From assembly GCA_937919625.1 (NCBI GenBank), contig CALFRK010000061.1, positions 28,028 through 92,027 on the forward strand: 64,000 nt of DNA, in the 5' to 3' direction. Source of the stretch: an uncultured Ilumatobacter sp. GTDB taxonomy: Bacteria > Actinomycetota > Acidimicrobiia > Acidimicrobiales > Ilumatobacteraceae. Below are positions 50,713 through 58,769 of the stretch, piece by piece. The first letter of the stretch is position 1; every line of letters starts with the position of its first letter. The position numbers were made by a program, and so were the translations under genes. The notes beneath the pieces were generated by a model. It worked only from the letters and a program-made list of their open reading frames with translations. It made no database searches and was not told the DNA's origin.

Positions 50713-52905
50713 TCAGTGCGCGAACTTTACGTTCGGCAGAATCCGATCGAGCCAACGTGGCAACCACCAGGCCTTGTTGCCGATGATGAAGAGCGCGGCG
50801 GGCACGAGCACCAGTCGGATCAGGAAGGCGTCGAGCAGCACCGCCGTGCCGAGGATCAGACCCATCTCCTTCATCGGCAGCGTGCCGGCGATGGCGAATG
50901 TGTAGAACACGGCGATCATGACTCCAGCGGCGGCGATGATCGGCCGACCGACGTGGCCGAGCGACCCGCGAACGGCCTCGTTGGCATCACCCGACCGATC
51001 GAAGTGTTCACGGGTGGAGGCCAGCAGGAACACCGTGTAGTCCATCGAGATCGCGAACACGAGGGCGAAGAAGAACAAGGGCGCCCACGAGGTGAGATAA
51101 CCCTGGCTGTCGAATCCGAGCAGGTCGGCGCCCATGCCGTGCTGGAACACGAGCGCACCGACACCGAATGCGGCGCCAACCGAGAGCAGGTTGAAGATCA
51201 CGCCAACGAAGGCGACGATCACGGCCTGCAAGGCGAGGATCAGCAGCAGGAACCCGAGCACGAGCACGACCCCGATCACGAGCGGCGCCTTCTCGCTGAG
51301 TGTGCGGTCGAGATCGTAGTTCTCGGCGACCGGACCGCCGACGAGCACGCCGTCGGGCAATTCGGTCCGCAGGGTCGGGACCAGCGCCAGCGCCTCGGCG
51401 GACGACGGGTCGTAGCCGCCGACGGCCTGGATGATGCTGGCACCATCGGCGCCAGGCTGGGGTGGGAAGGCCATGACGATGCCGTCGGTGGCCATGACCT
51501 GATCGGCGATCGCTTGCGCGTCCCTGCCGGCCGGAACGATCACCTGGATCGGGCCGGGGCCTCCGGGGCCGAAGCCATCGGCGATCATGTTGTAGCCCTG
51601 TCGGGCCTGCTCGTCTTGCGGAAGCACCGTGATTCCGGGCATCCCGGTCTTCAGGCCGAGCAGCGGTAGGGCGAGCGCCAGCAGGACGGCGACCGAACCC
51701 GCAGCGACGAGCACCTTGTGGGCCTGGACCCGATCGGCGAGGCCGGCGAAGAAGTCGCTGTGGTGATCGCCCTTGGTGTGCCACGGGAGTGCGAACTTGT
51801 CGATTCCGGGGCCAAGCAACGCAGGAAGCAGGGTCAGGGCAGCGAGCAGCACGAATCCGACGGAAAGCATCATGCCGGCCGCCATCGAGCGGAACGCAGG
51901 GATCGGTACGAGCAGCACCGAAGAGAGACTGATCAGCACGGTGATGCCGGAGAACAGGACCGCTTTACCCGCAGTATCCATCGCTATGCCGGCGGCGTGT
52001 TGAGGGTCGTCCGGGTGGGCGTGCAGCGCGGCGCGGTAGCGGGTGACGATGAACAGCGCATAGTCAATTCCCAACGCAAGGGCAAACATCATGGCGAAGT
52101 TAAGCGTCCAGATCGACAGGTCGGTGGTTCTCGTGATGCCGTACAGCACGCCCATCGAGGCGAGCAGTCCTGCGGCGGTGAGCACGAGCGGAAGCCCGGC
52201 GGCGGCGAGCGTACCGAAGGCGATCACAAGGATGATTGCGGTGACCGGCCATGTCAGGATCTCGGCCTTCATCATCCCTTCGCGGTTGACGGCGTTGAAG
52301 TCGTCCCAGAACGCGGGAGACCCGGTCAGTGCGACCGCGATCTCATCGTCGGCCAGGTCGGTCGAGAGCTCGGCGATGTCGTCGCCGAGACGTCCCGCCG
52401 CGCGAACTGCTTCGGTCGGGTCGACGTTTGCACCGGCCTGGATCATCACGGTCATGCCGTCCATACCAGGCTGAGCTGGCATCGGCTGCCCAAACCCGGG
52501 TTCGGCGAGGATCCGTGCGTTGACGTCGTCGATGACCTGCTGGTAGACCGGATCGTCGATCGGTGTCGACTGGCTCTGAATCACTACGACGGCAGATTGC
52601 GAGGAGAGGCCGCCGAACTGTTCATCGATCACGTCCCGGGCGGCGAGCGACTCGCTGCCGTTGACCTCCCACATGGCGCCGGACAACGCGTGCTCGAGCT
52701 TGGGCGCGAAGACGCCCAGCCCGACCGCCAATACGACCCAGGCCACGATCACGAACTTGCGGTTGGCGTGCGCCCATCGACCGATGCGGGCCAGCGGCGG
52801 GTGTTCGACGTCGGTCTCGAGATCGTCGTGATGGGGTGTTTGATACAGTTCTTGATGCGCATCTAGCGATGCTTCTGATTCCGGTGCGTCGAAGTCGATG
52901 CTCAT
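50713..52905 (-). CDS. MMPL/RND-family transporter
   Basis: A 730-aa MMPL-type exporter with the two-fold repeat: one transmembrane helix, a large extracytoplasmic loop (about 70-195) and five helices, then the same again (loop about 420-535). GIDYALFIVTRYRAAL and ISMDYTVFLLASTREHF are the paired helix-4 motifs with proton-relay Asp and Tyr. The first 45 residues are acidic and cytoplasmic. ATG 52905 follows AGAGGACC. It lies 58 bp downstream of an ArsR gene, indicating one operon. Mycobacterial relatives export lipids, but here the substrate cannot be stated. Confidence 0.9.
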   Translation of the reverse strand: MSIDFDAPESEASLDAHQELYQTPHHDDLETDVEHPPLARIGRWAHANRKFVIVAWVVLAVGLGVFAPKLEHALSGAMWEVNGSESLAARDVIDEQFGGLSSQSAVVVIQSQSTPIDDPVYQQVIDDVNARILAEPGFGQPMPAQPGMDGMTVMIQAGANVDPTEAVRAAGRLGDDIAELSTDLADDEIAVALTGSPAFWDDFNAVNREGMMKAEILTWPVTAIILVIAFGTLAAAGLPLVLTAAGLLASMGVLYGITRTTDLSIWTLNFAMMFALALGIDYALFIVTRYRAALHAHPDDPQHAAGIAMDTAGKAVLFSGITVLISLSSVLLVPIPAFRSMAAGMMLSVGFVLLAALTLLPALLGPGIDKFALPWHTKGDHHSDFFAGLADRVQAHKVLVAAGSVAVLLALALPLLGLKTGMPGITVLPQDEQARQGYNMIADGFGPGGPGPIQVIVPAGRDAQAIADQVMATDGIVMAFPPQPGADGASIIQAVGGYDPSSAEALALVPTLRTELPDGVLVGGPVAENYDLDRTLSEKAPLVIGVVLVLGFLLLILALQAVIVAFVGVIFNLLSVGAAFGVGALVFQHGMGADLLGFDSQGYLTSWAPLFFFALVFAISMDYTVFLLASTREHFDRSGDANEAVRGSLGHVGRPIIAAAGVMIAVFYTFAIAGTLPMKEMGLILGTAVLLDAFLIRLVLVPAALFIIGNKAWWLPRWLDRILPNVKFAH

Positions 52906-52963
52906 TCGGGGTCCTCTGGTCGGGGTGTGGGGGTGTGACTGGGGTGTGACTGAAAGTTTGTGA

Positions 52964-53296
52964 TCAGGTGGCGGCGAAAGTACGCGCGTCGGAAGCGACC
53001 TGGTCGCGCAGTCGTTCGCAGACGATGGCGCAGACCGGCATCAGGCTGGGATCGGTGACCGAGTAGTAGGCAGAAGTGCCTTCGGCCCGGCGCGTGACAA
53101 TCCGGGCATCGTGCAGGATCCGCAAGTGCTTGGACACGTTTGCCTGGCTGGCACCGAGTGCGCCGACGAGTTGGCCGACGTTCATCTCACCATCGTCGAG
53201 CAGCGTGCGGATGATTCCCAGCCGTGTTGCATCGCCCAGCACACGAAACCGCTCGGCGACATGTTCGAGCAGTTCGGGTGGGAGGGCCTTCGGCAT
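52964..53296 (-). CDS. ArsR-family transcriptional regulator
   Basis: A 110-aa winged-helix repressor: FRVLGDATRLGIIRTLLDDGEMNVGQLVGALGASQANVSKHLRILHDARIVTRRAEGTSAYYSV is a textbook ArsR core. The ELCVCDL-type metal site is absent, but a C-terminal helix has C89 and C93 (MPVCAIVCERL), which could respond to metal or reactive sulfur. ATG 53296 gives the normal length. It heads the MMPL transporter operon; two short palindromes lie just upstream. Confidence 0.88.
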   Translation of the reverse strand: MPKALPPELLEHVAERFRVLGDATRLGIIRTLLDDGEMNVGQLVGALGASQANVSKHLRILHDARIVTRRAEGTSAYYSVTDPSLMPVCAIVCERLRDQVASDARTFAAT

Positions 53297-53305
53297 TTGC
53301 AGCAC

Positions 53306-53319
53306 TCTATAACTATAGA
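53306..53319. promoter_or_regulatory. ArsR-type operator palindrome
   Basis: TCTATA-AC-TATAGA, ten bases before the ArsR start and overlapping its likely -10 region. AT-rich symmetry at this place fits ArsR autoregulation. Confidence 0.55.
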
Positions 53320-53332
53320 TCGATAAATGCAA

Positions 53333-53347
53333 CATTGCGATGCAATG
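53333..53347. promoter_or_regulatory. Second palindrome upstream of the ArsR gene
   Basis: CATTGC-GAT-GCAATG, perfect 6-bp arms, 37 bp upstream of the ArsR start and 86 bp upstream of the divergent P450 start at 53433. It could let the same regulator control the P450. Confidence 0.45.
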
Positions 53348-53432
53348 AGGCTCGGCGCCACCTGCATGGGTGTGCCGGCGAGTTCGGCTGGCAGGATGGT
53401 CAGGATTACTTCCGACCTGGAGGCTGAACGTC

Positions 53433-54698
53433 TTGAGTTCCGATATTTCGCACGATCAACACGGCGCACCGATTACGGCTCCCGTGCTCGATTGGACATC
53501 CGATTACGACATCTTCGACCCGCAATACATCAACGATCCGTACGGCATTTGGGCCGAACTGCGGCAAACCTGCCCGATGGCTCACACCGACCGGTGGGGC
53601 GGATCGTGGCTGCCAACGCGCTACGCCGACGTGTACGCAATCGCCCACGACATCGAGAAGTTCCCGTCCGGCAACGGCATCAGTGTCGTCCCGCTGGTTG
53701 ACCCGGCGTCTGACGGCGACTCGGTTCCCGGCAACACACCGTCTCCAGTGCTGACGTCAGGCGTCCCACCGATCAGCGCCGACCCGCCTCTGCACACCTG
53801 GACCCGCAGGCTGATTCTGCCCACGATGAGCCCCGCCCGAGTGGCCGATTACGAGGTCTTCACACGCGATCTGTGTCACCGTCTTGTCGACGACGTGCTT
53901 GAAAGCGGCACCGGGGATGCAGCATCCGAGTACGCACAACAGATACCGGTGCGCGTGATCGGCCACATTCTTGGGGTGCCCGAAGACATGTCGGCCACCT
54001 TCACCGAGTGGGTGCGCGACGTGCTCGAGTTCGCCCATGATGTCGAGCGCCGCCGCAATGGCATCAGCAATATCATCCATTACCTGCGCGGCGCGATCGA
54101 GGCCCGCCAGGCCGAGCCCCAGGACGACTTCATCACCGAACTGTTGAACAGCGAACACGACGGCGAGCCGATCGGCACGCCGGTCGTGATGGGGATGTGT
54201 GCACTGCTGCTGATCGCAGGGATCGACACCACCTGGTCGTCGATCGGCTCGACGATGTGGCACCTCGCCGCCCACCCCGACGACCGCCGTCGTCTCGTGG
54301 CCGAGCCGAACTTGATGCCGACAGCGATCGAGGAGTTCCTGAGGGTCTACGCCCCGGTCACGATGGCTCGCCGCCTGACCGAAGACAAGCAATACGAGGG
54401 ACGCCCAATGAAGGCCGGCGAGCGGATTCTGATGAACTTTCCAGCCGCCAACCGAGACCCCGAAGTATTCCCCGACGCCGACAGGGTGATCCTTGATCGC
54501 CAGCAGAACCGACATCTGGCCTTCGGTACCGGCATCCATCGTTGTGCCGGATCGAACCTGGCCCGAATGGAACTGCGAGTTGCCATCGAGGAGTGGCTGG
54601 CACGAATCCCCGAGTTCGAGCTGATCGACCCGGCCGCCGTCACGTGGGCCGGCGGCCAGGTGCGTGGTCCCCGCTCGATTCCCGTGCGGATCAGCTGA
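53433..54698 (+). CDS. Cytochrome P450
   Basis: A 421-aa soluble P450. I-helix LLIAGIDTTWSSIG, K-helix EEFLR, and heme loop FGTGIHRCAGSNLAR with the thiolate at C371. SADPPLHTWTRRLILPTMSP is the usual C-helix region. The start is taken as TTG 53433 because GGAGG lies nine bases upstream (53419-53423); the longer frame from 53370 starts with an unnatural Arg/Trp-rich lead. It is divergent from the ArsR-MMPL operon. The AGIDTTW variant is seen in P450s of the terpene/steroid-type group; the substrate is unknown. Confidence 0.88.
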   Translation: MSSDISHDQHGAPITAPVLDWTSDYDIFDPQYINDPYGIWAELRQTCPMAHTDRWGGSWLPTRYADVYAIAHDIEKFPSGNGISVVPLVDPASDGDSVPGNTPSPVLTSGVPPISADPPLHTWTRRLILPTMSPARVADYEVFTRDLCHRLVDDVLESGTGDAASEYAQQIPVRVIGHILGVPEDMSATFTEWVRDVLEFAHDVERRRNGISNIIHYLRGAIEARQAEPQDDFITELLNSEHDGEPIGTPVVMGMCALLLIAGIDTTWSSIGSTMWHLAAHPDDRRRLVAEPNLMPTAIEEFLRVYAPVTMARRLTEDKQYEGRPMKAGERILMNFPAANRDPEVFPDADRVILDRQQNRHLAFGTGIHRCAGSNLARMELRVAIEEWLARIPEFELIDPAAVTWAGGQVRGPRSIPVRIS

Positions 54699-54771
54699 CC
54701 GATACCGGCGGGGTATGCCAAACGTGGCGTGCCGGGCTTCGCCGGACGCTACGTCGATTCTGGCAACGAAC

Positions 54772-55530
54772 TCACGAACCGCTGAAGTTGGGCAGCCGAC
54801 GCTCGTTCATCGCTCGCGTGCCTTCTGCAAAGTCGGAGGTCGCCTGCAGGCGCGCCTGTTCGGCCGCTTCGTGAGCGGTCGCCGCCTCGACCCGATCCGC
54901 CAGATCGCCGCGCAACGTGGCGCGGATCGAGCGCACGGCGAGAGGCGCCGAGCGGGCAATCTCGATTGCGAAGGCGTGGGTAGCCGACCGCAGGTCATCG
55001 AGCGGCACAAGCCGGTCGGCAAGACCGAGGGCGACCGCTTCGGTGCCGTTGACACGACGCCCCGTGTACAAAAGCTCGGCGGCCGCCTGCTCGCCGACCA
55101 ACCGCGGCAGTGTGACACTCAGGCCGAACCCCTGGTGGAACCCGAGCCGAGCAAAGTTGGCGCTGAAGCGCGCCTCCGCAGCGGTAATCCGGAAGTCGGC
55201 TGCCAAGGCGAGTCCCAGCCCGCCGCCAATCGCGGCTCCCTGGATCGCAGCGGCCACTGGTTTGGTGCAGCGGAAGATACGCACTGCCGTGGCGTACAGC
55301 TGCTCGGTCGTGTATGAACGGCCGCCACCGAAATCGGCGCCGGCGCTGAAGTGTTTACCCTCGGCGCACAGCACGACGGCACGACAGCGAGCATCCCGAT
55401 CAAGCGTTTCGAGAGCATCGGCAATACCACCCATCGTCTCGATCGAAAAGAAGTTGTTCGGAGGACGACGCACCTCGACCGTTGCCACATGGTCGTCGCC
55501 AAACGAGACTGAAACGGCGGGGTCACTCAT
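54772..55530 (-). CDS. Enoyl-CoA hydratase/isomerase family protein
   Basis: A 252-aa crotonase-fold protein. The oxyanion-hole segments are HFSAGADFGGG and IQGAAIGGGLGLALAADFR. The first catalytic Glu region reads FSANFARLGFHQGFGLSVTLPRLVG: the usual PEV/GGT acidic positions are not obvious, so hydratase activity is uncertain and an isomerase, hydrolase or other crotonase reaction is possible. ATG 55530 gives the usual N-terminus. It is divergent from the SDR at 55617 and converges on the P450. Confidence 0.85.
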   Translation of the reverse strand: MSDPAVSVSFGDDHVATVEVRRPPNNFFSIETMGGIADALETLDRDARCRAVVLCAEGKHFSAGADFGGGRSYTTEQLYATAVRIFRCTKPVAAAIQGAAIGGGLGLALAADFRITAAEARFSANFARLGFHQGFGLSVTLPRLVGEQAAAELLYTGRRVNGTEAVALGLADRLVPLDDLRSATHAFAIEIARSAPLAVRSIRATLRGDLADRVEAATAHEAAEQARLQATSDFAEGTRAMNERRLPNFSGS

Positions 55531-55616
55531 GCGACGACGGTAACCCGATCGCCAATCTTGCGGATTACCGCAGACGGATCGCCCAGCGCTGGGCGCGCCA
55601 CCTACGATCATCGACC

Positions 55617-56375
55617 ATGCAACTACGACTCGACGGAAAGACGGCGCTCATCACGGGAGGGTCACGCGGAATCGGCAAAGGGATCGCCAAGGCGTTCTCG
55701 GAAGCCGGCGCCACGGTCATGATCACCAGCCGCAAGGCCGACTCCTGCGAGGAAGCCGCCGCCGAGATCGGGCGGGGCTGCGTTTGGGAAGCCGGGCACG
55801 TCGGCAAGCCAGAAGACGCCGAGCGGATCGTCGATGCCTGCATCGAGCGGATCGGCGGCGTCGATATCCTCGTCAACAACGCCGGCACCAACCCCTACGC
55901 CGGACCCACGATCGATGTCGATCTGGGTCGCTGGAACAAAACGATCGAGGTAAACCTGACCGCTCCGCTGTTGTGGACGCAGCTGGCCTGGCAGAAGTAC
56001 ATGAAAGAGAACGGCAGCGTGGTGATCAATATCTCGTCGGTCGGCGGCCTCAGCACCAACCCGGTGCTCGGTGTCTACGACGTCACCAAGGCGGCGCTGA
56101 TCCATCTCACCAAGCAGTTGGCGCCCGAGTTGGGGCCGATGGTGCGCGTCAACGCCATCTGCCCGGGCCTCATCAAGACCGACTTCGCTCGCCTGCTGTG
56201 GGAAGGCGAGCGCGGCGCCGAGGTCGCCAAGGCCTACCCGCTCGGACGTCTCGGCGAGACCGAAGACATCGCCGCCGCCGCGCTGTGGCTGGCCGCCGAT
56301 TCAGGTTCGTGGGTCACGGGCCAGGCGATCGTGCTCGACGGAGGCGGCCTGGTGCAGTTCCGCGAAGGCGGCTGA
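55617..56375 (+). CDS. SDR family oxidoreductase
   Basis: A 252-aa classical SDR. It has TGGSRGIG, NNAGTN, a YDVTK catalytic motif (VLGVYDVTKAALIHL) and the QAIVLDGGG C-terminus typical of FabG-like enzymes. The Arg in ITSRKAD after strand 2 favours NADPH. Many such actinobacterial enzymes act in acyl-CoA or steroid degradation. It shares an 86-bp divergent promoter region with the enoyl-CoA hydratase-like gene. Confidence 0.9.
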   Translation: MQLRLDGKTALITGGSRGIGKGIAKAFSEAGATVMITSRKADSCEEAAAEIGRGCVWEAGHVGKPEDAERIVDACIERIGGVDILVNNAGTNPYAGPTIDVDLGRWNKTIEVNLTAPLLWTQLAWQKYMKENGSVVINISSVGGLSTNPVLGVYDVTKAALIHLTKQLAPELGPMVRVNAICPGLIKTDFARLLWEGERGAEVAKAYPLGRLGETEDIAAAALWLAADSGSWVTGQAIVLDGGGLVQFREGG

Positions 56376-56438
56376 CAGCCAAACGCTCAGAAAGCGACGT
56401 TGCTAAGAGTGCCCGCCTGGCACGCTGAGTAACAGTGG

Positions 56439-56624
56439 TCAGTAGCTGCCGCGGATCAGTTCGATATTGGCGGTGATCATCGCGACCCGGATGTTGACTT
56501 CGATCGTCGTCAGCTCAAGGCTGGCCCCCTCGATGCCGTAGACATCCAAATTGCGTGGTTCAGCGCCGACCGGCCGGAAGCTGTTGAATACGGTCGCGTC
56601 GTCGACGGTCAGATCCGGCTCGCC
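56439..56624 (-). pseudogene. Protein-like fragment without a start
   Basis: Read on the minus strand and ending at TGA 56439-56441, about 61 codons give natural protein sequence (LTVDDATVFNSFRPVG, then LDVYGIEGASLELTTIEVNI and ANIELIRGSY). It overlaps the last five codons of the LLM oxidoreductase in another frame and has no convincing start codon. I read it as the C-terminal remnant of a lost gene, but a short gene with an unusual start cannot be excluded. Confidence 0.3.
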
Positions 56625-57514
56625 AGGAAGGTTCTGGTGCGCTGACGGTCTTCGGCGTTGTTGGCAAACTCGGATGCAGCAAACTGCGTGACGCCGGCGG
56701 CGACTAGCTCGTCCATGCGACCAGCGCAGGTTTCCTCATCACCGATGATCGCCAGATCCTCTGGCCCCCCGAGACCCTCACGATCGAGCATCGCCCGGTA
56801 CGACGGCAACTGGCCGTAGACCAGGAACGTCTTGGCGGCATTGGCTCGAGCTGTATCGACATCGTCGGTGACCCAGATCGGAAACCCGGCCGCGATCTCG
56901 GGTGCGGGGCGCCCCGCGTCGGTGGCAGCCTCGCTGATCGTCGGCACGGTGTGTCCTGCCAATGTTCGAGCGCCGGTCATCCAGGTGATCGTGCCGCCGC
57001 AGCGCGCTCCAGCCAGTTTCAACATCTGGGTACCGAGGGCGGCCAACAGCACCGGCGGCTCAAGCGCATCGATCGTCAGCTTGCCGCGCGCCGTTACGGT
57101 TTCGCCGGCGAAGCTGACCGCCTCGCCGCCCACCAACGGCATCAGGGCGTCGAGGTACTCGCGGGCGTGGCGCACCGGCTTGTCGAAGGAGTATCCCCAC
57201 ATACCCTCGACGACCGGCTTGTGCGACAACCCGATCCCCAACGTGAACCGCCCACCGGTCAACATGCTGGTTGTCATCGCCTGCTCGGCCATCACCATCG
57301 GGTGACGCGGGTAGGTCGGTACCACCGAGGTACCGAAACGGATGCCGGGAACATGTTGGGCGACGGCACCGATGATGTTCATCGCTTCAGGGCCCTGAAC
57401 GATCTGAGACAGCCAGTACGTTGCAAACCCCGCTTCAGCGGAGGCCTTGGCGTCGGCGACAATGGCGTCAAGTCTGCCGATGCTTGCGACGATGGACGAT
57501 ATCCCGATCTTCAT
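56609..57514 (-). CDS. LLM-class F420-dependent oxidoreductase
   Basis: A 301-aa luciferase-like flavin/F420 oxidoreductase. KIGISSIVASIGRLDAIVADAKASAEAGFATYWLSQ at the start, GTSVVPTYPRHPMVMAEQAMTTSMLTGGRFTLGIGLSH in the middle and PVLLAALGTQMLKLAG further on are typical of the actinobacterial F420 group. The cofactor requires F420 biosynthesis elsewhere. ATG 57514 is the natural start. A second protein-like fragment touches its 3' end. The neighbouring SDR and enoyl-CoA hydratase suggest a shared catabolic role, but no operon structure supports it. Confidence 0.88.
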   Translation of the reverse strand: MKIGISSIVASIGRLDAIVADAKASAEAGFATYWLSQIVQGPEAMNIIGAVAQHVPGIRFGTSVVPTYPRHPMVMAEQAMTTSMLTGGRFTLGIGLSHKPVVEGMWGYSFDKPVRHAREYLDALMPLVGGEAVSFAGETVTARGKLTIDALEPPVLLAALGTQMLKLAGARCGGTITWMTGARTLAGHTVPTISEAATDAGRPAPEIAAGFPIWVTDDVDTARANAAKTFLVYGQLPSYRAMLDREGLGGPEDLAIIGDEETCAGRMDELVAAGVTQFAASEFANNAEDRQRTRTFLASRI

Positions 57515-57573
57515 CGGGCCAAGGTACCTGACCCGTATCGCCGGCGGTCAGGCGAGAGACCGCGGCCGGGCCT

Positions 57574-57729
57574 TCAGCGCTTGAACGACCACCCACGACG
57601 GGGGGTGGGTTGCGCACTGCACCGGCACCGTTCGTCGGCGGGAACGTGTGCGAGTACTTGCTCGACGTGGGCACCGCACCCGGCCCAACCCGATCGTTGG
57701 CATGTCCGACAGGTGATCTCTCTACACAT
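57574..57729 (-). CDS. 51-aa Cys-rich small protein
   Basis: A short gene that is easy to miss. ATG 57729 to TGA 57574 gives 51 residues with seven cysteines in paired motifs: MCREITCRTC, then WAGCGAHVEQVLAHVP and ERCRCSA. This looks like a small zinc-ribbon protein of a kind seen in other actinobacteria; I have no function for it. Its start codon lies in a G-tract operator (57728-57743), and TAGACT about 15 bases further upstream is a possible -10, so transcription probably starts at or within the operator. Regulation by a CsoR/CstR-like repressor, together with DUF2892, is likely. Confidence 0.7.
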   Translation of the reverse strand: MCREITCRTCQRSGWAGCGAHVEQVLAHVPADERCRCSAQPTPRRGWSFKR

Positions 57730-57743
57730 ACCCCCTAGGGTAT
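57728..57743. promoter_or_regulatory. CsoR/CstR-like G-tract operator
   Basis: ATACCCCCTAGGGTAT, a 16-bp dyad with perfect ATACCC/GGGTAT arms, overlapping the start codon of the 51-aa gene. The pattern matches operators of the CsoR/CstR/RcnR repressor family. No such repressor gene is in this window. Confidence 0.6.
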
Positions 57744-57848
57744 CAGTCTAGATCGGAACCGCACCGAAGTCGCGTGGTCGACCGGTTACCCCGACACCAC
57801 GAGATGCTCGGCCGGTTCGACCCGTCGAAGCGGCAGCAGGTCGAGCGG

Positions 57849-58094
57849 TTACCACTCACATTGCGACTTGACGCCGAAGCGCTGCAGGACAAGCGATGCC
57901 GGGCAGCCCCCGAACGCTACATACAGCCACTGGTTGACGCCGACAAATGCTGCCAGCAACAGGAACCAGGGGCTGACGAAGACACCGAGCATGATGCTGA
58001 GCAGTGTCATGGTGCCGCCCAGTGCAAATAGGACGCGTTCCAGCGGCCAGCGAGTCGGGGTGGCAGTGGTTTGGGTGTGGGTCGTGGTTGTCAC
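57849..58094 (-). CDS. DUF2892 membrane protein
   Basis: An 81-aa protein of the DUF2892 (YgaP transmembrane-like) family. After a Thr-rich polar N-terminus come two hydrophobic helices (about 20-60) with RVLFALGGTMTLLSIMLGVFVSPWFLLLAAFVGVNQWLYVAFGGCPASLVLQRFGV; the GCP motif is conserved in the family. GTG 58094 follows AAGGAG at good spacing. In other bacteria such genes belong to sulfide/persulfide (CstR) regulons next to rhodanese; here two CsoR/CstR-like dyads lie upstream at 58188 and 58211. Confidence 0.85.
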   Translation of the reverse strand: MTTTTHTQTTATPTRWPLERVLFALGGTMTLLSIMLGVFVSPWFLLLAAFVGVNQWLYVAFGGCPASLVLQRFGVKSQCEW

Positions 58095-58121
58095 TTGATA
58101 CTCCTTGAACAGGGTTTGGAT

Positions 58122-58152
58122 GAGTTTGGTTCCCTGGCACAACTGCCAACTC
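58122..58152. repeat. Decayed type B palindromic repeat in the DUF2892 leader
   Basis: The right half TGGCACAACTGCCAACTC closely matches the right arm of the element at 36598 (TGGCACAACTTCCAACTC); the left half (GAGTTTGGTTCCC) is degenerate. It lies between the operators and the gene start, so it would be inside the 5' UTR. Confidence 0.55.
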
Positions 58153-58187
58153 GGTCGCCTGGCAAGGCCATCGCGAGCCTCTGTATT

Positions 58188-58203
58188 ATACCCCCCAGGG
58201 TAT
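58188..58203. promoter_or_regulatory. CsoR/CstR-like operator, site 1
   Basis: ATACCCCCCAGGGTAT, the same pattern as the site at 57728. Its centre is 23 bp from the next site, and both lie between the divergent DUF2892 and 58281 genes. Confidence 0.6.
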
Positions 58204-58210
58204 CGGACAC

Positions 58211-58226
58211 AAACCCCCCGGGGTAT
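58211..58226. promoter_or_regulatory. CsoR/CstR-like operator, site 2
   Basis: AAACCCCCCGGGGTAT; the right half is perfect and the left half has AAA instead of ATA. It is nearest to the divergent gene at 58281. Confidence 0.5.
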
Positions 58227-58280
58227 AGCAATCGATGGGACCCAAAGGCCAGGGCCTGTCCGCTTGGGTAGCTTCAGTGC

Positions 58281-58769
58281 GTGGTGGCTCACGTGGACGA
58301 CCCTGACGGCAGCGCGCCAAGCCGAAGTCTCCGACTACTTCGGCGGCTCATCATCCTCGTTGTGTTGATCGGTCAGCTGACGATGATCGTGATCGCCTAT
58401 GACTCCGATCACAAGACGTTCGGGTTCCAAATGTTCCCCGAGTCCAGCAGGTGGCAGGCCGACATTTTTCGGGTGCAGGCCGACGGCACCCGGGTCCCTG
58501 TCAACGACGATTGGGGGTATGTCTGGTCGGAGCTGGTGACTGGCCGCGGCCTCACCTATCCGTTTGCGAATCACCACGCCGACTCTGGCCTTCGGAATCA
58601 GTTCGCGTACCTGCAGGGGGCGCTCGACTGGGTCGCCGAACACACGCCCGAAGATACCGAGACACGGCACCTCGAGGCTGACGCCACGTACACCGACAAC
58701 GGCCGCGGCCCGTTCACCCGCACGTTCCTGTCGGTCGATCGCAGCACCGAACTGGTGCCAAAGCCATGA
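58281..58769 (+). CDS. Membrane-anchored protein paired with the HTTM protein
   Basis: A 162-aa protein with one N-terminal transmembrane helix (about 20-42, LRRLIILVVLIGQLTMIVIAY) and an extracytoplasmic domain (FQMFPESSRWQADIFRVQADGTRVPVNDDWGY). No enzyme motif is visible. GTG 58281 is used; the next codon is also GTG. Its stop overlaps the HTTM gene start (ATGA, 58766-58769). Proteins of this kind are commonly found fused or adjacent to HTTM proteins and probably form a complex with them. The CsoR/CstR-like sites just upstream may control it. Confidence 0.75.
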   Translation: MVAHVDDPDGSAPSRSLRLLRRLIILVVLIGQLTMIVIAYDSDHKTFGFQMFPESSRWQADIFRVQADGTRVPVNDDWGYVWSELVTGRGLTYPFANHHADSGLRNQFAYLQGALDWVAEHTPEDTETRHLEADATYTDNGRGPFTRTFLSVDRSTELVPKP

